From positions 165,211 through 229,210 of the IMG/VR virus record IMGVR_UViG_3300028592_000004: a stretch of DNA of 64,000 nt; one strand, written 5' to 3'. Below are positions 18,303-27,289 of this stretch, one piece after another; position 1 is the stretch's first letter, and every line of letters starts with the position of its first letter. Made by a program: the position numbers and the translations under genes. The DNA comes from a virus. The notes beneath the pieces were generated by a model. It saw nothing but the letters and a program-made list of their open reading frames with translations. It was not told where the DNA came from and searched no databases.

Positions 18303-18979
18303 GCCAGCACCCTCTCCAGCTCCATCAGAGGCTTGGCCGAGGACGTTTTCTCCGCGGCCCAAATGCAACTCGGACAGTCGTGGTCGACGACGTGCCGCTC
18401 ATTGTGGGAGCAGCGACACCGGGTCTCGTGCCCGCACTTATGTTGAAAGATCCCGTGCGCTGACGCTGCCTTCGCGACGTCGCTGTTCTCCTGCAGGATC
18501 TTCTTCTTCCGGACCGCGCAGGTGATGTGGAAATCGTACTCGTTGTTCTTGGGGCGTGCTGACAGCCCGTATGACTTGCGAAGTTTCTCCAGATCCGGAG
18601 ACTTCACTTTCAGGAACCAGACCCGCGACATTTCCTTCCAGCTCGTTGGCGCGACCTCTTGCAGCGCCCCAAGCTGGTAGTGGAACTCCCTTCCCCGCTC
18701 GACGATGACGTCGATGCCGCCAATCTGCTCGATCTCTTCCGGACGCATGACGCTGATATGCGCATTCAGCGGTTCATTGTTGTGTGGCCCGGGCAATTCT
18801 GCGCCAAGGACCCGCATCGCCGAGAAGACACCCCTGACTAGATCATTCGGGACTGTCAGCAACAGCCATCCACTCTGAGACGCAATCAGCCGGCCCGCCA
18901 AAACGGGGGCATCGACCGCGTCACCCGCGGACTTCAAGAGGTAGCCGGACGCTTCGCCTAGTTGAAAGTCTGACGTCAC
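18275..18979 (-). CDS. 2H phosphoesterase-like protein with Cys-rich tail
   Basis: The GTG start is chosen because AGGAAAGG lies upstream and the domain begins there; an ATG at 19114 is also possible. The two hallmark motifs are HIS (74-76, NAHISVM) and HIT (151-153, DFHITCAV). The C-terminus has a His/Cys cluster (KCGHETRCRC and CPSC) that could bind zinc. 2H enzymes open cyclic phosphates or cleave small nucleotides; the phage anti-CBASS protein Acb1 belongs to this superfamily. Whether this protein has that role is unknown. Confidence 0.75.
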   Translation of the reverse strand: MTSDFQLGEASGYLLKSAGDAVDAPVLAGRLIASQSGWLLLTVPNDLVRGVFSAMRVLGAELPGPHNNEPLNAHISVMRPEEIEQIGGIDVIVERGREFHYQLGALQEVAPTSWKEMSRVWFLKVKSPDLEKLRKSYGLSARPKNNEYDFHITCAVRKKKILQENSDVAKAASAHGIFQHKCGHETRCRCSHNERHVVDHDCPSCIWAAEKTSSAKPLMELERVLAWTPTSLTS

Positions 18980-19095
18980 GGACCTTTCCTCGTAGAAGTC
19001 CAGGTCACGTCTCCCCGGATCCCCTCCCGGGGTCCTGACGGAAAATGAATTTCCGCCTCGCAACGGCATCGCAGGCACATCCGTTGCTCCTCCAT
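18976..19095 (-). CDS. Possible 39-residue Cys-rich protein
   Basis: A short frame (MEEQRMCLRCRCEAEIHF, end TRKGP) with GGAG near its ATG. Its TGA overlaps the GTG of the 2H gene (GTGA), the junction used throughout this genome. CLRCRC could bind a metal. Too short to be sure. The rest of 19096-19224 shows no gene. Confidence 0.45.
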   Translation of the reverse strand: MEEQRMCLRCRCEAEIHFPSGPREGIRGDVTWTSTRKGP

Positions 19096-19224
19096 AGTCT
19101 CCGCAGTTTCCCATGAGACCGTTCCTGGGAGCCCTCGCAATCCTCGCGTGAAGCTCCCTCCTAACCGGGCAGTGCCATGCCCAGACGTGACGCGTCTCAC
19201 CTTAACCGAAATCCGTACTGGTCA

Positions 19225-19599
19225 CTACTCATCTTCATTGAGATTGGGGACTTCCAGGAAAACACGGCTGACGGATTCAAATGTGATCCGGATCCAGGTT
19301 GGGGTCAGATCTTCGAGGACTTGTGTTCGGTGTTCGACCAACCTGTACACGCAGCGCTCAACTGCGTTGTACAGGTTGTCCTCGGACCGAATTGCCTGCA
19401 GTCGGTTGACAACTGGGCTCAAACGTCGCATCAATCCCAGAAAGATCTTCTGCAGACGCCTGCCTTCGAGGTCCGACTCGATGGCAAGGCGGGACAGAGG
19501 CTCTCCGCGCTCAACGCATTCCATCACCGCCGCGGTGATGGACATTGCCAACGTTTGCCAGATCAGCCATTCCTGGGTGATCGGCAGCTTCCTAGCCAT
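19225..19599 (-). CDS. Hypothetical protein (124 aa)
   Basis: Start MARKLPITQEW, overlapping the metacaspase stop by 8 bp. Mostly helical-looking, ending VFLEVPNLNEDE. Because it is coupled to the metacaspase it may act with it, but nothing in the sequence shows a function. Confidence 0.72.
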   Translation of the reverse strand: MARKLPITQEWLIWQTLAMSITAAVMECVERGEPLSRLAIESDLEGRRLQKIFLGLMRRLSPVVNRLQAIRSEDNLYNAVERCVYRLVEHRTQVLEDLTPTWIRITFESVSRVFLEVPNLNEDE

Positions 19600-20395
19600 T
19601 GGAGAAGACTTCCCACAGCTGTGCGTACTTCGGTCCCGAGAGGACCGGAGTCTGCGGGCACTCATCACTCGGCAGGTGATTTCGGACGAGACGGAACAGA
19701 TCCCGGTAGGTCGCCTGCGGAGGCAGCTTCGGGATCAGCTGCTGCAGGTAGTACGAGAAGGCACCCTTCGGGCGCCCGTCGAACTCCGTGTCGAAGGCGA
19801 ACTCCTTGTCGCTGCAAGCGGACATGCAGACGACCCCCTGCGTCATCCACGCCAGGGGCATGTGCTCTTGCTTGAGGGCGGTATCGATCGACTTCTGCAG
19901 CCCCTTGAACTGCGGCAGATCGTACGGAGGCAGGAAGCGTTTCTTCACCCGCTTGCCGGGCTTCTTCTTCGGAGCGGACCGCATGACCGTTCCGGAGTGG
20001 CAGCTGTCGGCGATCAGAGCTACCCGAGCTTCCGGCTTGCGGTTCTGGTCGAACAGGAGGTACAGCTCATCGTCCAGAATCAGCTCGTTGTCGAGGTCGT
20101 AGGGGCACCAGGCTTCGTCTCGACCGTCGATCTCATCGCCATCCAAGTCGGGCACCCAGGTCCCGTGGCCGGCGAAGGTGATGATGGCCAACTCGTTCGG
20201 CCCGGTGGCCTGCAGGAGTTCCGTCAGACCCTTCAGGATGTTGGCGCGGGTGGCCTCCTTTTCGAGCAGAACGTTCTGAACCTGGACACCTCGCTCGACA
20301 AGCAGGGTGGCCCAGTCCTGAGCGTCGTTGACAGCCCCGTAGAGCTCCATCTCCGAGTTGGCGTAGTTGATGCCGATGCACAGTGCACGCTTCAT
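19592..20395 (-). CDS. Metacaspase (caspase-like C14 cysteine peptidase)
   Basis: A 267-residue stand-alone caspase-fold protein. It starts KRALCIGINYAN (strand 1), then TFAGHGTWVPD with His77 and ALIADSCHSGT with Cys132, the catalytic dyad; DGRDEAWCPYD follows the His as in bacterial metacaspases. These enzymes cut after Arg/Lys, often needing Ca2+. No signal peptide, so probably cytoplasmic. Metacaspases are common in planctomycete genomes, so the gene may come from a host. A role in host killing or in processing phage proteins is inference. Confidence 0.92.
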   Translation of the reverse strand: MKRALCIGINYANSEMELYGAVNDAQDWATLLVERGVQVQNVLLEKEATRANILKGLTELLQATGPNELAIITFAGHGTWVPDLDGDEIDGRDEAWCPYDLDNELILDDELYLLFDQNRKPEARVALIADSCHSGTVMRSAPKKKPGKRVKKRFLPPYDLPQFKGLQKSIDTALKQEHMPLAWMTQGVVCMSACSDKEFAFDTEFDGRPKGAFSYYLQQLIPKLPPQATYRDLFRLVRNHLPSDECPQTPVLSGPKYAQLWEVFSNG

Positions 20396-20413
20396 GACGT
20401 TCCTCCTTGAACG

Positions 20414-21271
20414 TTAGCGGACGGCCGTCAGCTGATCCGGGCTGACATAGAACCGTCCAAGGCCCCGTCGTCGCTGATCTTCGTGAAACAGGGCGTGTTC
20501 GCAGTCACCGCCACGATAGGCCGAGACTGAGAACGCGTCCATCGTGTAGACGGCCATTCCTCCGAACGCCGACAACACCGGGATCAGCGGGGCGCCACGG
20601 TGGATCCGGTAGCCGCGGACAGCCGGGTCTCCCGGCTTGTGCGGTTCTGGATGCTTGAGGCTCCGCCAGGCCCACACGTCGAAGTTGGCGAATCCTGTCG
20701 GGCTCGTCCAGCTGGGTTCTGCCTGCAGTCCAAACGAGGCACAGGCATCCCAGTCCGACTCCGCGAAGGTCCGGCAAACCCCCGGCAGTGAAAAGGCCAG
20801 GGTGTCGAAGTCGAGCACGATGACGTAGTCGAACTCGGAGAAGTGGCTGAGCACGTATTCGCGGTAGACGTTCCGGCAGGAGGCCAGGCCGCAGGAACGG
20901 GCCACGCTTCGCTTCGACGGGAACCGATGCTGACCGAGCTTGTGACACATCGTGTGCCACCGGTCATCCTCAAAGGATTCGGCCTGCAGCAGGTCCACCG
21001 TGTTGTCGTGGGAGTCGTTCTCGTAGACAACGACCGTTCCTTCCCGGAAGCATTCCAGCAGGGCCGTCACCTGCGGGATCAGCGTCGGAAGAATGTGGCC
21101 CACGTCACGAGCCAGGCCGCAGATAGCGACCCGGCTACTCCGCATCTTGTGCAGTCCGATCTGGACCCGTTCCACCAGAGAGTGCTGAACCGGGAAGTTT
21201 CGATCCAAGATCAGACCGAACCGTTCCGCCGTCAGCGGTGCCTGCTCTGCAGGCGCAGTCTCGCTGTCCAT
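20414..21271 (-). CDS. Glycosyltransferase (GT-A-like, CAP59-type)
   Basis: Start MDSETAPAEQ with GGAGG five bases upstream. VVVYENDSHDNTVDLLQ and YVIVLDFDTLAFSLPG (an Asp-x-Asp nucleotide-sugar site) resemble fungal CAP59/alpha-mannosyltransferase-like proteins. Later AFGGMAVYTMDAF and HEDQRRRGLGRFYVSP match the acceptor side of GT-A enzymes. Donor and acceptor unknown. Near a methyltransferase and a GT9-like gene. Confidence 0.78.
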   Translation of the reverse strand: MDSETAPAEQAPLTAERFGLILDRNFPVQHSLVERVQIGLHKMRSSRVAICGLARDVGHILPTLIPQVTALLECFREGTVVVYENDSHDNTVDLLQAESFEDDRWHTMCHKLGQHRFPSKRSVARSCGLASCRNVYREYVLSHFSEFDYVIVLDFDTLAFSLPGVCRTFAESDWDACASFGLQAEPSWTSPTGFANFDVWAWRSLKHPEPHKPGDPAVRGYRIHRGAPLIPVLSAFGGMAVYTMDAFSVSAYRGGDCEHALFHEDQRRRGLGRFYVSPDQLTAVR

Positions 21272-21307
21272 AGCCACCTCCGCAGCAGGTATTCAATACC
21301 CGCGGAT

Positions 21308-22015
21308 TCAATTCCGCTCGCCGACCTTCTGGAAGACATACGTCTCGATGTCTTCGCGGCCGGCCGCAGCCTCCAGGCGATGATGCACGCGGCACACCAG
21401 ATCGTACCGCCGGAGCCAGGACCGCAGGCCATCGTCGGTGAAGTAGTAGTAGTGCTCGTTCGGCCGGTAGTGCTTGGACTCGCGAATCCGATCGAGGTTC
21501 TTGAAGATCGGGATCGAGGTGACGAGATAGTCCCCGGGGCGGATCCGATCGAAGAGGAGGTGCGGCTCGGGGATGTGCTCCAGAACGTCCCACAGAGTCC
21601 AGGCGACGACGCCCTTTGGCGGCAGATGGGTGTAGATGTCGAGCCACATCCGCCGCTCTTCAAGCCATGCCTTGGCCTTGGCGTTCACGTCGTAGCCATA
21701 GAGCACAAGACCGGGGACCTTCGTGGCCTCGAACTGAGCGTGGCGCCGCTGATCCAGCGCTTCGAGGAAGGCCCCGTCGCCAATGCCGATGTCGATCACC
21801 GTGTAGGGATTGAGACGCTCGACGGTGTTGATCCGGGCTTCCTGCAGCTTGGTGAAGATCTCCAGGTCACGGTAGACGGTGTACTTGTCGAAGTAGGCGT
21901 CGTCGTAAGGGACGCTCTTCCGCATGTCCGTCTGGTAGGCAAGGCCCGGGTAATCGCAGATCGAGAGGTCTGCACCCGACAGCCGTGCCGGGTAGTGAGC
22001 AATCACGCGATCCAT
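21308..22015 (-). CDS. SAM-dependent methyltransferase
   Basis: Start MDRVIAHYPARL overlaps the upstream stop (TGATG). The SAM-binding motif is VIDIGIGDGAFLEAL, with VLYGYDVN at strand 2 and WTLWDVLEHIPEP at motif IV, a type-11/23 class I fold. Substrate unknown; the glycosyltransferases on both sides suggest glycan modification. Confidence 0.82.
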   Translation of the reverse strand: MDRVIAHYPARLSGADLSICDYPGLAYQTDMRKSVPYDDAYFDKYTVYRDLEIFTKLQEARINTVERLNPYTVIDIGIGDGAFLEALDQRRHAQFEATKVPGLVLYGYDVNAKAKAWLEERRMWLDIYTHLPPKGVVAWTLWDVLEHIPEPHLLFDRIRPGDYLVTSIPIFKNLDRIRESKHYRPNEHYYYFTDDGLRSWLRRYDLVCRVHHRLEAAAGREDIETYVFQKVGERN

Positions 22016-22905
22016 CACGTCATCCTGTTGAGAAGTCTGGCCAGGTGCTCTCCGACGAAGTCGAAGGATTGGTGAGGAGCGTAATACACGTCCTGCCACT
22101 TGTACAGATGCGTGTTCACGGATCGTATGGCCATCTGATCCGGTCGCAGGACTTTCGCCGCGGACACCGACAGCGAACTGTCGATGCCGATGTAGTAGGA
22201 AGCCTTCCGCAAGAGCTTGATCCCCTGCAGCAAGGTTGTCTGACCGCTCAGGTCGACGAAGTTCGGATAGGGTGGGATCGCCTCGGACTTGTCATTCAGG
22301 ACGTAGCCCGTGACCCCTTTGAAGTTGAGCCAGGAGGAAAGGCAGGCCCAGTCGTCCTTCGAAAAGTCACGACGACGATCGCGCTTATCTGAGGAGTAGG
22401 GGCAGATGATGGCATAGCGCTCGTGGTTGACCAGACCCTTCGTCTCAATCGAGCGGAGGCCGATCTGACTGCCAATGTACTGACGGAAGCCGCGACGAAT
22501 CGCGTGAAACTGGACGAGGATGCTCCAGTCGTCTGCCGCCATGACCTCCTGCGGCACCTTGTGGCCTTGGAGACGCTGCTCAGCAACGAAGTCCGGGAGC
22601 GAGTGGTAGCACCAACGCTCGTCCCAGTTCTCCCACACGGAGCGGTGTTCGAGGACCCGCGGCAGTGCGAGCTTGAGGATCTCGCGGACTGGTTCTTCCT
22701 TGCGGGTGCAGTAGAAGACGCGACGGATTCGCTCGCGTTCGGGGTCCGTCATGAAGGCGTCGAGCGCCAGGACATCGCCGATTCCGCCGGTCACAAAAAG
22801 AGAGTCGGACTCGACCGACCCCGAAGAGACTGGTCGAGTCCGACGAACGACTCGTCGAGCTTGGCGTACCTGCGCCGCGGCTTGAAGACGACGGATAGGG
22901 ACCAT
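22015..22905 (-). CDS. GT9/heptosyltransferase-like glycosyltransferase
   Basis: After a basic N-terminus: FVTGGIGDVLALDAF, then IICPYSSDKRDRRRDFSK and VDLSGQTTLLQGIKLLRKA followed by YIGIDSSLSVSAAKV, the layout of ADP-heptose glycosyltransferases (GT-B). An HldD-like epimerase is encoded at 35224-36117, which fits use of a heptose donor. The start is uncertain; a GTG near residue 37 is an alternative. Confidence 0.7.
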   Translation of the reverse strand: MVPIRRLQAAAQVRQARRVVRRTRPVSSGSVESDSLFVTGGIGDVLALDAFMTDPERERIRRVFYCTRKEEPVREILKLALPRVLEHRSVWENWDERWCYHSLPDFVAEQRLQGHKVPQEVMAADDWSILVQFHAIRRGFRQYIGSQIGLRSIETKGLVNHERYAIICPYSSDKRDRRRDFSKDDWACLSSWLNFKGVTGYVLNDKSEAIPPYPNFVDLSGQTTLLQGIKLLRKASYYIGIDSSLSVSAAKVLRPDQMAIRSVNTHLYKWQDVYYAPHQSFDFVGEHLARLLNRMT

Positions 22906-23160
22906 GCTCGCTTTGCCTTCTGCTGTAGCGGTGCAGCGTCTTGCTTCGGAACGACGCTTCGTGGATCGCAGGTGGAATCTTGAGGACTACCGCTCGACGG
23001 GCATTTGCAGTTCCATCTCCCGACACCGCCCAGGGTGCTATGCGTGCCTTATCGAGCTGCCGCACCCACAGCGATTGCTCGCTGCGACCCTGCCCTTGGT
23101 TGTTCTCGTCGGCACAGAGCAGGGTCGTTGGCAGACAACATCTGAGCAGCCAGCGTCGAA
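22906..23160 (-). other. Intergenic stretch, 255 bp, no gene seen
   Basis: No convincing short frame with a ribosome site. It holds a 9-bp inverted repeat (CGACCCTGC at 23085-23093, GCAGGGTCG at 23119-23127) just after the 960-residue gene. That could be a weak terminator, though no T-run follows. Confidence 0.5.
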
Positions 23161-26043
23161 TTACGCAAGCTGAAGTACGTTGTAGAACTTGGTCGCTTCC
23201 TGCTCGGTCAGGCCATACATCCGCTGCACGTAGGGCACACCGAGGATCGCCGGCGTGTACTTCGCGCTCTGGATCTGCTTGGCCAGATTCTGATCTCCCG
23301 CCGCCGAATTGCGGACGATCTGCGCGAGCTGCTGGTCAGGCATCTGCAGCATCTGCATCCGCATCTGCGGGCTCTTCATGATCTGGGACATCTCGCTGCC
23401 GGAGATCATCTGGTCCTGAAGGAAGCCGCCGAGGGAACCGGCCGGCTGTGCTGCAGGATCCGGAGCAGGGGGAGCTGCAGGATTCGGGGCAGGTGGAGTT
23501 GCAGGAGCGGGCGCTCCGGGAGCTGCACCGCCTACGGCACCACCCGCCACAGCGCCAGGACTCTGAACGCCAGCGCCGGCACCGGCACCCGCACCAGCAC
23601 CCGGGGCTCCGCCGCCTACGGCACTACCCGCCGCGGCACCCGCACCGGGGGCTCCGCCAACTGCGGCACCAGCACCAGGGGCTCCGCCAACCGCCCCACC
23701 TGCCGCAGCACCCGGCATGGGCGACAGGGTCGGTGCGGGAGCCGGACCCTGCTGACCTCCCATGAAGCCGCCGATCAGGTCCTGGATGCCGCCCATGTTG
23801 TTGCCGTAGGCCACAGCACCGGCCGCACCGAGGCCGAGAGCGCTCATCAGGGCACCCATCAGGCCACCCTCGCCGCCCAGCATACTGGCGATCCCCATGA
23901 GACCGACCGGCAGGCCGATGACCAGGGCTGCCTGTTCCCACGTGTCGAGCTGCTTGAAGCCCTCCAGGAAGCCCATGAAGCCCTGCGGCGAGGCTTCGAC
24001 ACGACCATCCGCGGCCAGCCCCTGGAACGCCGTCTCGATATCGTCGGTCGTGAATCCGCCCTGCGACCACCGCTGCCAAATCTGATCCGGAGCTTCACCC
24101 GTCTTCTGAGCGTACTCGGGGAGGAGGCCCTGCAGGGTCGTCTCGACTTCCTGTGCGGCCTGCTCGGGCGCGATCTCCCCGGACTCGACTCGACGAAGAA
24201 CGTCGCGAGCTTGATCCTGAGGAGCCATCGGCGGCTGCGGTGCTCCCGGCTGCGGCTGGCCCGGCTGCGGCTGGCCCGGCTGAGGCGCACCGGCTTCCGG
24301 CATCGGACCCCCACCTTGCTCACCCGGGTTGTTCGGCATAGCCGGCGGAGCGGGTTCCGTGCTGCCTTGGGCGTCCGGATTGAGCGTCTCAGCCGGTTCC
24401 ATCGGCGGAGCGCCGTCCTGGTTCAGCGCCGCACCGGCCGCGTTGCCTGCAGCCTGATACCCGGCACCGGTCAGCCCCATGCCTGTGACGGCCTTACCGC
24501 CGCTCCAGAGAGCCTGTCCGGCGGGCATGGCTCCGTAGCTCGGCGCCGCGGCGGCGCCCATCGCACCGCCGATGGCCGCGTTTCCGACGCCACTGGCCAG
24601 CCGGCTTGCGGTTTCCACGCCACCCCGCAGGTTGTCGGGAACTGCGTTCCACTGAGCGTTCTGGTTCTGGCTGACGTTCGTCCCGTTCGGAAGCGGGTTG
24701 CCAAACGGATTCGACATCACGGCCCCGACGTCCTTCATGCCGGCCATCGTGCTGTCACCCATCGAGCGGGTGAAGGCGTCTGCACCAGGCGTCAGGTCAG
24801 TTCCGAGAACGGCGTCACTGGCCCGAGCCCCGAGCGAGCCAAGCCCACCCATCGCCGTCCCCACGCCGCCCACAGCCGCCTGGGTCGCCCCACGGCCGGA
24901 AGTGATGGAGTTGCGGAGCATGTTGACACCGGTGTCCCAGCCGCCCTTCAGTGCGCGACCAGCGGCGGACACACCCTTGCCGGCGTAGTCCCACATGCCG
25001 TTCCCACCGGCAGCCGGCGGCTTCGGCACGTCGAGCTTCGGGGCGGGGATCTTCGGAGGCGTCGGAGCCTTAAAGGGCTGAATCGAGGTCGAGGACGGAC
25101 CAGCCATCGAGCCCCAAGCCCGCTTCACGGTCCGCGAGTTGAACTCGTCCCAGGCTTCCTTCACGGAAGGCAGGTAGGACGCGATCTTCTCGATCGACGC
25201 GGAGGCACGTTCCTCGCTCATACCGCACTGGGCGCAGTAGCGAATGATCCCCAGGAGCTCAGCGGCACCGGCCGAGCTGGTCTTGTAGAGGGCCTCGTAC
25301 TGCCGGAGCTGCTCGTCTTCGTCCGGCTGCGAGTTAAGCTGCTGCAGCAGGTAGGCCAGCCCCAGACCGCCAGCACCAACCCCGGCAGCAAGCGGGCCGT
25401 GATCCTTGAGCCAGTTCACACCCTTCTGGAACATCCCCGGTTCCTGAGGAGCCTGGGGCGGAACGGGACTGGGCGCCGGCGCCGAGACCGGAGCGGGCAT
25501 GACCGCGTCGGCCAGACCCTGGCCCAACCGGGCCGGCAGGTTCGCCGGGGACGGTCCGCCAGGCTGCTGCGAATCCAGAAGGCTCAGCCCGCCGCCCAGA
25601 ACACCAAGCCCGCCCGCGGCGGTCGCCAGGGGCCGCACCATGTCGCTGGCACGGACCGGAGTCGGAGCCATCGGTGTCGGCGTCGGCTTGTTGCCCATCT
25701 GGCCGCGAGCGTAGTCCCACAGCCCACGGCCGATCTGAACCTGCTGCTCCGGCGTCGCAGTCGGCTGGGTGCCACCCAGCGACTTGAAGATCACGGTCGG
25801 ATCCATCGGTGATCCGCCCGTGCCCGGCGATGTGACTGGACCGGCCTTCGGCCCCGTCATCGTCGGCGTACCTTCCGAGAAGGACCGGAAGAACCGCTCA
25901 AAGATGTTCTTCGCCGGAGGTCCCGGGATGCCGGGCTTTGCCGTCCCGAAGTAGGCTGCGGAGCCGCTGGGTCGTCCCCAGGCCTTCTTCACGCGGTTCT
26001 GAGCAACTTCTTCGAAGATCTGGCCGTAAGTCTTCTCTGCCAT
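23161..26043 (-). CDS. Large Ala/Gly/Pro-rich protein (960 aa), probably virion
   Basis: Start MAEKTYGQIFEE. Long low-complexity regions (Gly-Ala-Pro runs near residues 790-900, Pro-Gln-Pro-Gly repeats near 580-600) alternate with ordered patches: RYCAQCGMSEERASASIEKIA near 280, a Gly-rich membrane-like block near 390-560 and a C-terminal helical block (YGLTEQEATKFYNVLQL). VKKAWG and VKRAWG each occur once. It resembles inner-virion proteins in style. No enzymatic domain seen. Confidence 0.85.
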   Translation of the reverse strand: MAEKTYGQIFEEVAQNRVKKAWGRPSGSAAYFGTAKPGIPGPPAKNIFERFFRSFSEGTPTMTGPKAGPVTSPGTGGSPMDPTVIFKSLGGTQPTATPEQQVQIGRGLWDYARGQMGNKPTPTPMAPTPVRASDMVRPLATAAGGLGVLGGGLSLLDSQQPGGPSPANLPARLGQGLADAVMPAPVSAPAPSPVPPQAPQEPGMFQKGVNWLKDHGPLAAGVGAGGLGLAYLLQQLNSQPDEDEQLRQYEALYKTSSAGAAELLGIIRYCAQCGMSEERASASIEKIASYLPSVKEAWDEFNSRTVKRAWGSMAGPSSTSIQPFKAPTPPKIPAPKLDVPKPPAAGGNGMWDYAGKGVSAAGRALKGGWDTGVNMLRNSITSGRGATQAAVGGVGTAMGGLGSLGARASDAVLGTDLTPGADAFTRSMGDSTMAGMKDVGAVMSNPFGNPLPNGTNVSQNQNAQWNAVPDNLRGGVETASRLASGVGNAAIGGAMGAAAAPSYGAMPAGQALWSGGKAVTGMGLTGAGYQAAGNAAGAALNQDGAPPMEPAETLNPDAQGSTEPAPPAMPNNPGEQGGGPMPEAGAPQPGQPQPGQPQPGAPQPPMAPQDQARDVLRRVESGEIAPEQAAQEVETTLQGLLPEYAQKTGEAPDQIWQRWSQGGFTTDDIETAFQGLAADGRVEASPQGFMGFLEGFKQLDTWEQAALVIGLPVGLMGIASMLGGEGGLMGALMSALGLGAAGAVAYGNNMGGIQDLIGGFMGGQQGPAPAPTLSPMPGAAAGGAVGGAPGAGAAVGGAPGAGAAAGSAVGGGAPGAGAGAGAGAGVQSPGAVAGGAVGGAAPGAPAPATPPAPNPAAPPAPDPAAQPAGSLGGFLQDQMISGSEMSQIMKSPQMRMQMLQMPDQQLAQIVRNSAAGDQNLAKQIQSAKYTPAILGVPYVQRMYGLTEQEATKFYNVLQLA

Positions 26044-26099
26044 CGCGCAACATCCTTGTCGCAAACTGGAACGTGGAGAAGATCACGATACCAGAAACG

Positions 26100-26750
26100 T
26101 CACCGGACGCGAATCCCGAGACCGCAAGCGTTCTTGTCCGGGTGGTGGCACACCTCAATGAAGGTGGCCTGTTTCTCGATCGCTTTGATGTGCAACCAGA
26201 TCCCCATTGGACCGCACAACGAGTGCCGAAGGGGGTTCGAGTCAGCGAGGTGCTGGAGGCCCAGAACAGTCGCCTGCTGGCCCTTGTTGTGGTAATCCGC
26301 GAGGAGCCGCTTCCCGTCGAGCGACGACAGCAGCACGCCGGAGTAGGTGCCGCCGATCTGAAATGTGTTCGTGCCGCCGTTGTAGTTCAGCGGCAACCAC
26401 TTCCGCACCCGCTCGTAGAAGATGAACTCGGGCTCGCTGTCGATCGCGTCCACGGTTCGGAACCCGGGGACACGGGCCAGGTAGGCGGCGGTCAGCGTCG
26501 CCAGGGCTCCGTTTTCGGCCCCGACGTGCAAGAAGGAATGGACCTTCTTGTCGCGAAGAAGATTGAGGAACGCCGCGTACTCGGTGGGAACAACGCCTGG
26601 AATTTCTGCGTCAGCGATCGCGCCGGCCAGGTAGGTTTCGTTCTGCAGATCAAAAGGGGTCGCCTCGTGCAGCAGACGGATTGCGATCGCCTCGACCCCC
26701 TGCCACCAACCAAACAGATCTCCGATCGTCAGCTGCTGCTCAATCGTCAC
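26100..26750 (-). CDS. Methyltransferase-like protein (degenerate class I fold)
   Basis: SFLHVGAENGALATLTAAYLAR followed by VDAIDSEPEF resembles motifs I and II of class I methyltransferases, though AENG replaces the usual Gly-rich turn. The C-terminal half (LHIKAIEKQATFIEV) fits the fold's late strands. Substrate unknown. Start overlaps the upstream stop. Confidence 0.6.
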   Translation of the reverse strand: MTIEQQLTIGDLFGWWQGVEAIAIRLLHEATPFDLQNETYLAGAIADAEIPGVVPTEYAAFLNLLRDKKVHSFLHVGAENGALATLTAAYLARVPGFRTVDAIDSEPEFIFYERVRKWLPLNYNGGTNTFQIGGTYSGVLLSSLDGKRLLADYHNKGQQATVLGLQHLADSNPLRHSLCGPMGIWLHIKAIEKQATFIEVCHHPDKNACGLGIRVR

Positions 26751-26935
26751 GATGGATTCAATCCCAACCCTGCCCCGGCCAGAACACGGAGGCAGGACTC
26801 TGACTCCGCGGCGACGCGTTTACGGCAGGCGCTGCACGCGTCCGTACGGACGATAACCGGCTTGTCCTTCTTCGGGCAACGGCAGGTGAGAATGACCTGT
26901 CCGCAGCTGCACTTTTCCGTTCGGTGGTTGTGCAC
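26747..26935 (-). CDS. Small Cys-rich (zinc-ribbon-like) protein
   Basis: 62 residues with CSCGQV, CRCPKK and CSACRK, i.e. paired cysteines able to hold a zinc ion. Overlaps the methyltransferase-like gene (ATGA-type). Function unknown. Confidence 0.65.
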   Translation of the reverse strand: MHNHRTEKCSCGQVILTCRCPKKDKPVIVRTDACSACRKRVAAESESCLRVLAGAGLGLNPS

Positions 26936-26936
26936 G

Positions 26937-27281
26937 TCAGCTCTCCTTGTTGGCAGCCTCGATCAGGCTCGGGATATCGGGATCGTCGCCCAGGGACGAG
27001 ACCACAATCTCGACGTACTCCTCGATCGTCGCATCGGGGATTCCTGGATGGGCTGCAGCGTACCGCTCCGCCAGAGTACGCTTCAACCGCCGGGCAATAA
27101 TGCCCCGGGGTCGGCGCTTCGCCTGAGCGAGCTGCGTCTCCGCGCTCTTCCGCGAGCAGAAGCGAATCACGCTGAACAGAAGCTGGACGAGCGAGAGTGC
27201 CAGCATCGGATCAAACTGAGGCGCAGAAGATTGCCCCAGGCGCCTCGCGACGCGCTGGGGCAGTTCCGTTGACCAGTCCAT
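26937..27281 (-). CDS. Hypothetical protein (114 aa)
   Basis: Start MDWSTELPQRV, GAGG upstream. A hydrophobic helix (LALSLVQLLFSVI) precedes a basic segment, then an acidic C-terminus (SLGDDPDIPSLIE). No family recognised. Confidence 0.72.
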   Translation of the reverse strand: MDWSTELPQRVARRLGQSSAPQFDPMLALSLVQLLFSVIRFCSRKSAETQLAQAKRRPRGIIARRLKRTLAERYAAAHPGIPDATIEEYVEIVVSSLGDDPDIPSLIEAANKES

Positions 27282-27289
27282 GACGGACC

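Noticed and set aside
15967-18446. Long plus-strand frames opposite the helicase gene
   Set aside because: The minus strand carries clear helicase motifs. The plus frames are Arg-rich with no domain.
18980-19114. Longer N-terminus of the 2H protein from the ATG at 19114
   Set aside because: The added residues look random, and a GTG with a better ribosome site lies at the domain start; a 39-residue frame fits the same DNA in another frame.
24211-25812. A 533-residue plus-strand open frame
   Set aside because: It is the antisense shadow of the Ala/Gly/Pro-rich gene; high GC gives long open frames opposite real genes. No ribosome site; low-complexity Arg/His-rich product.
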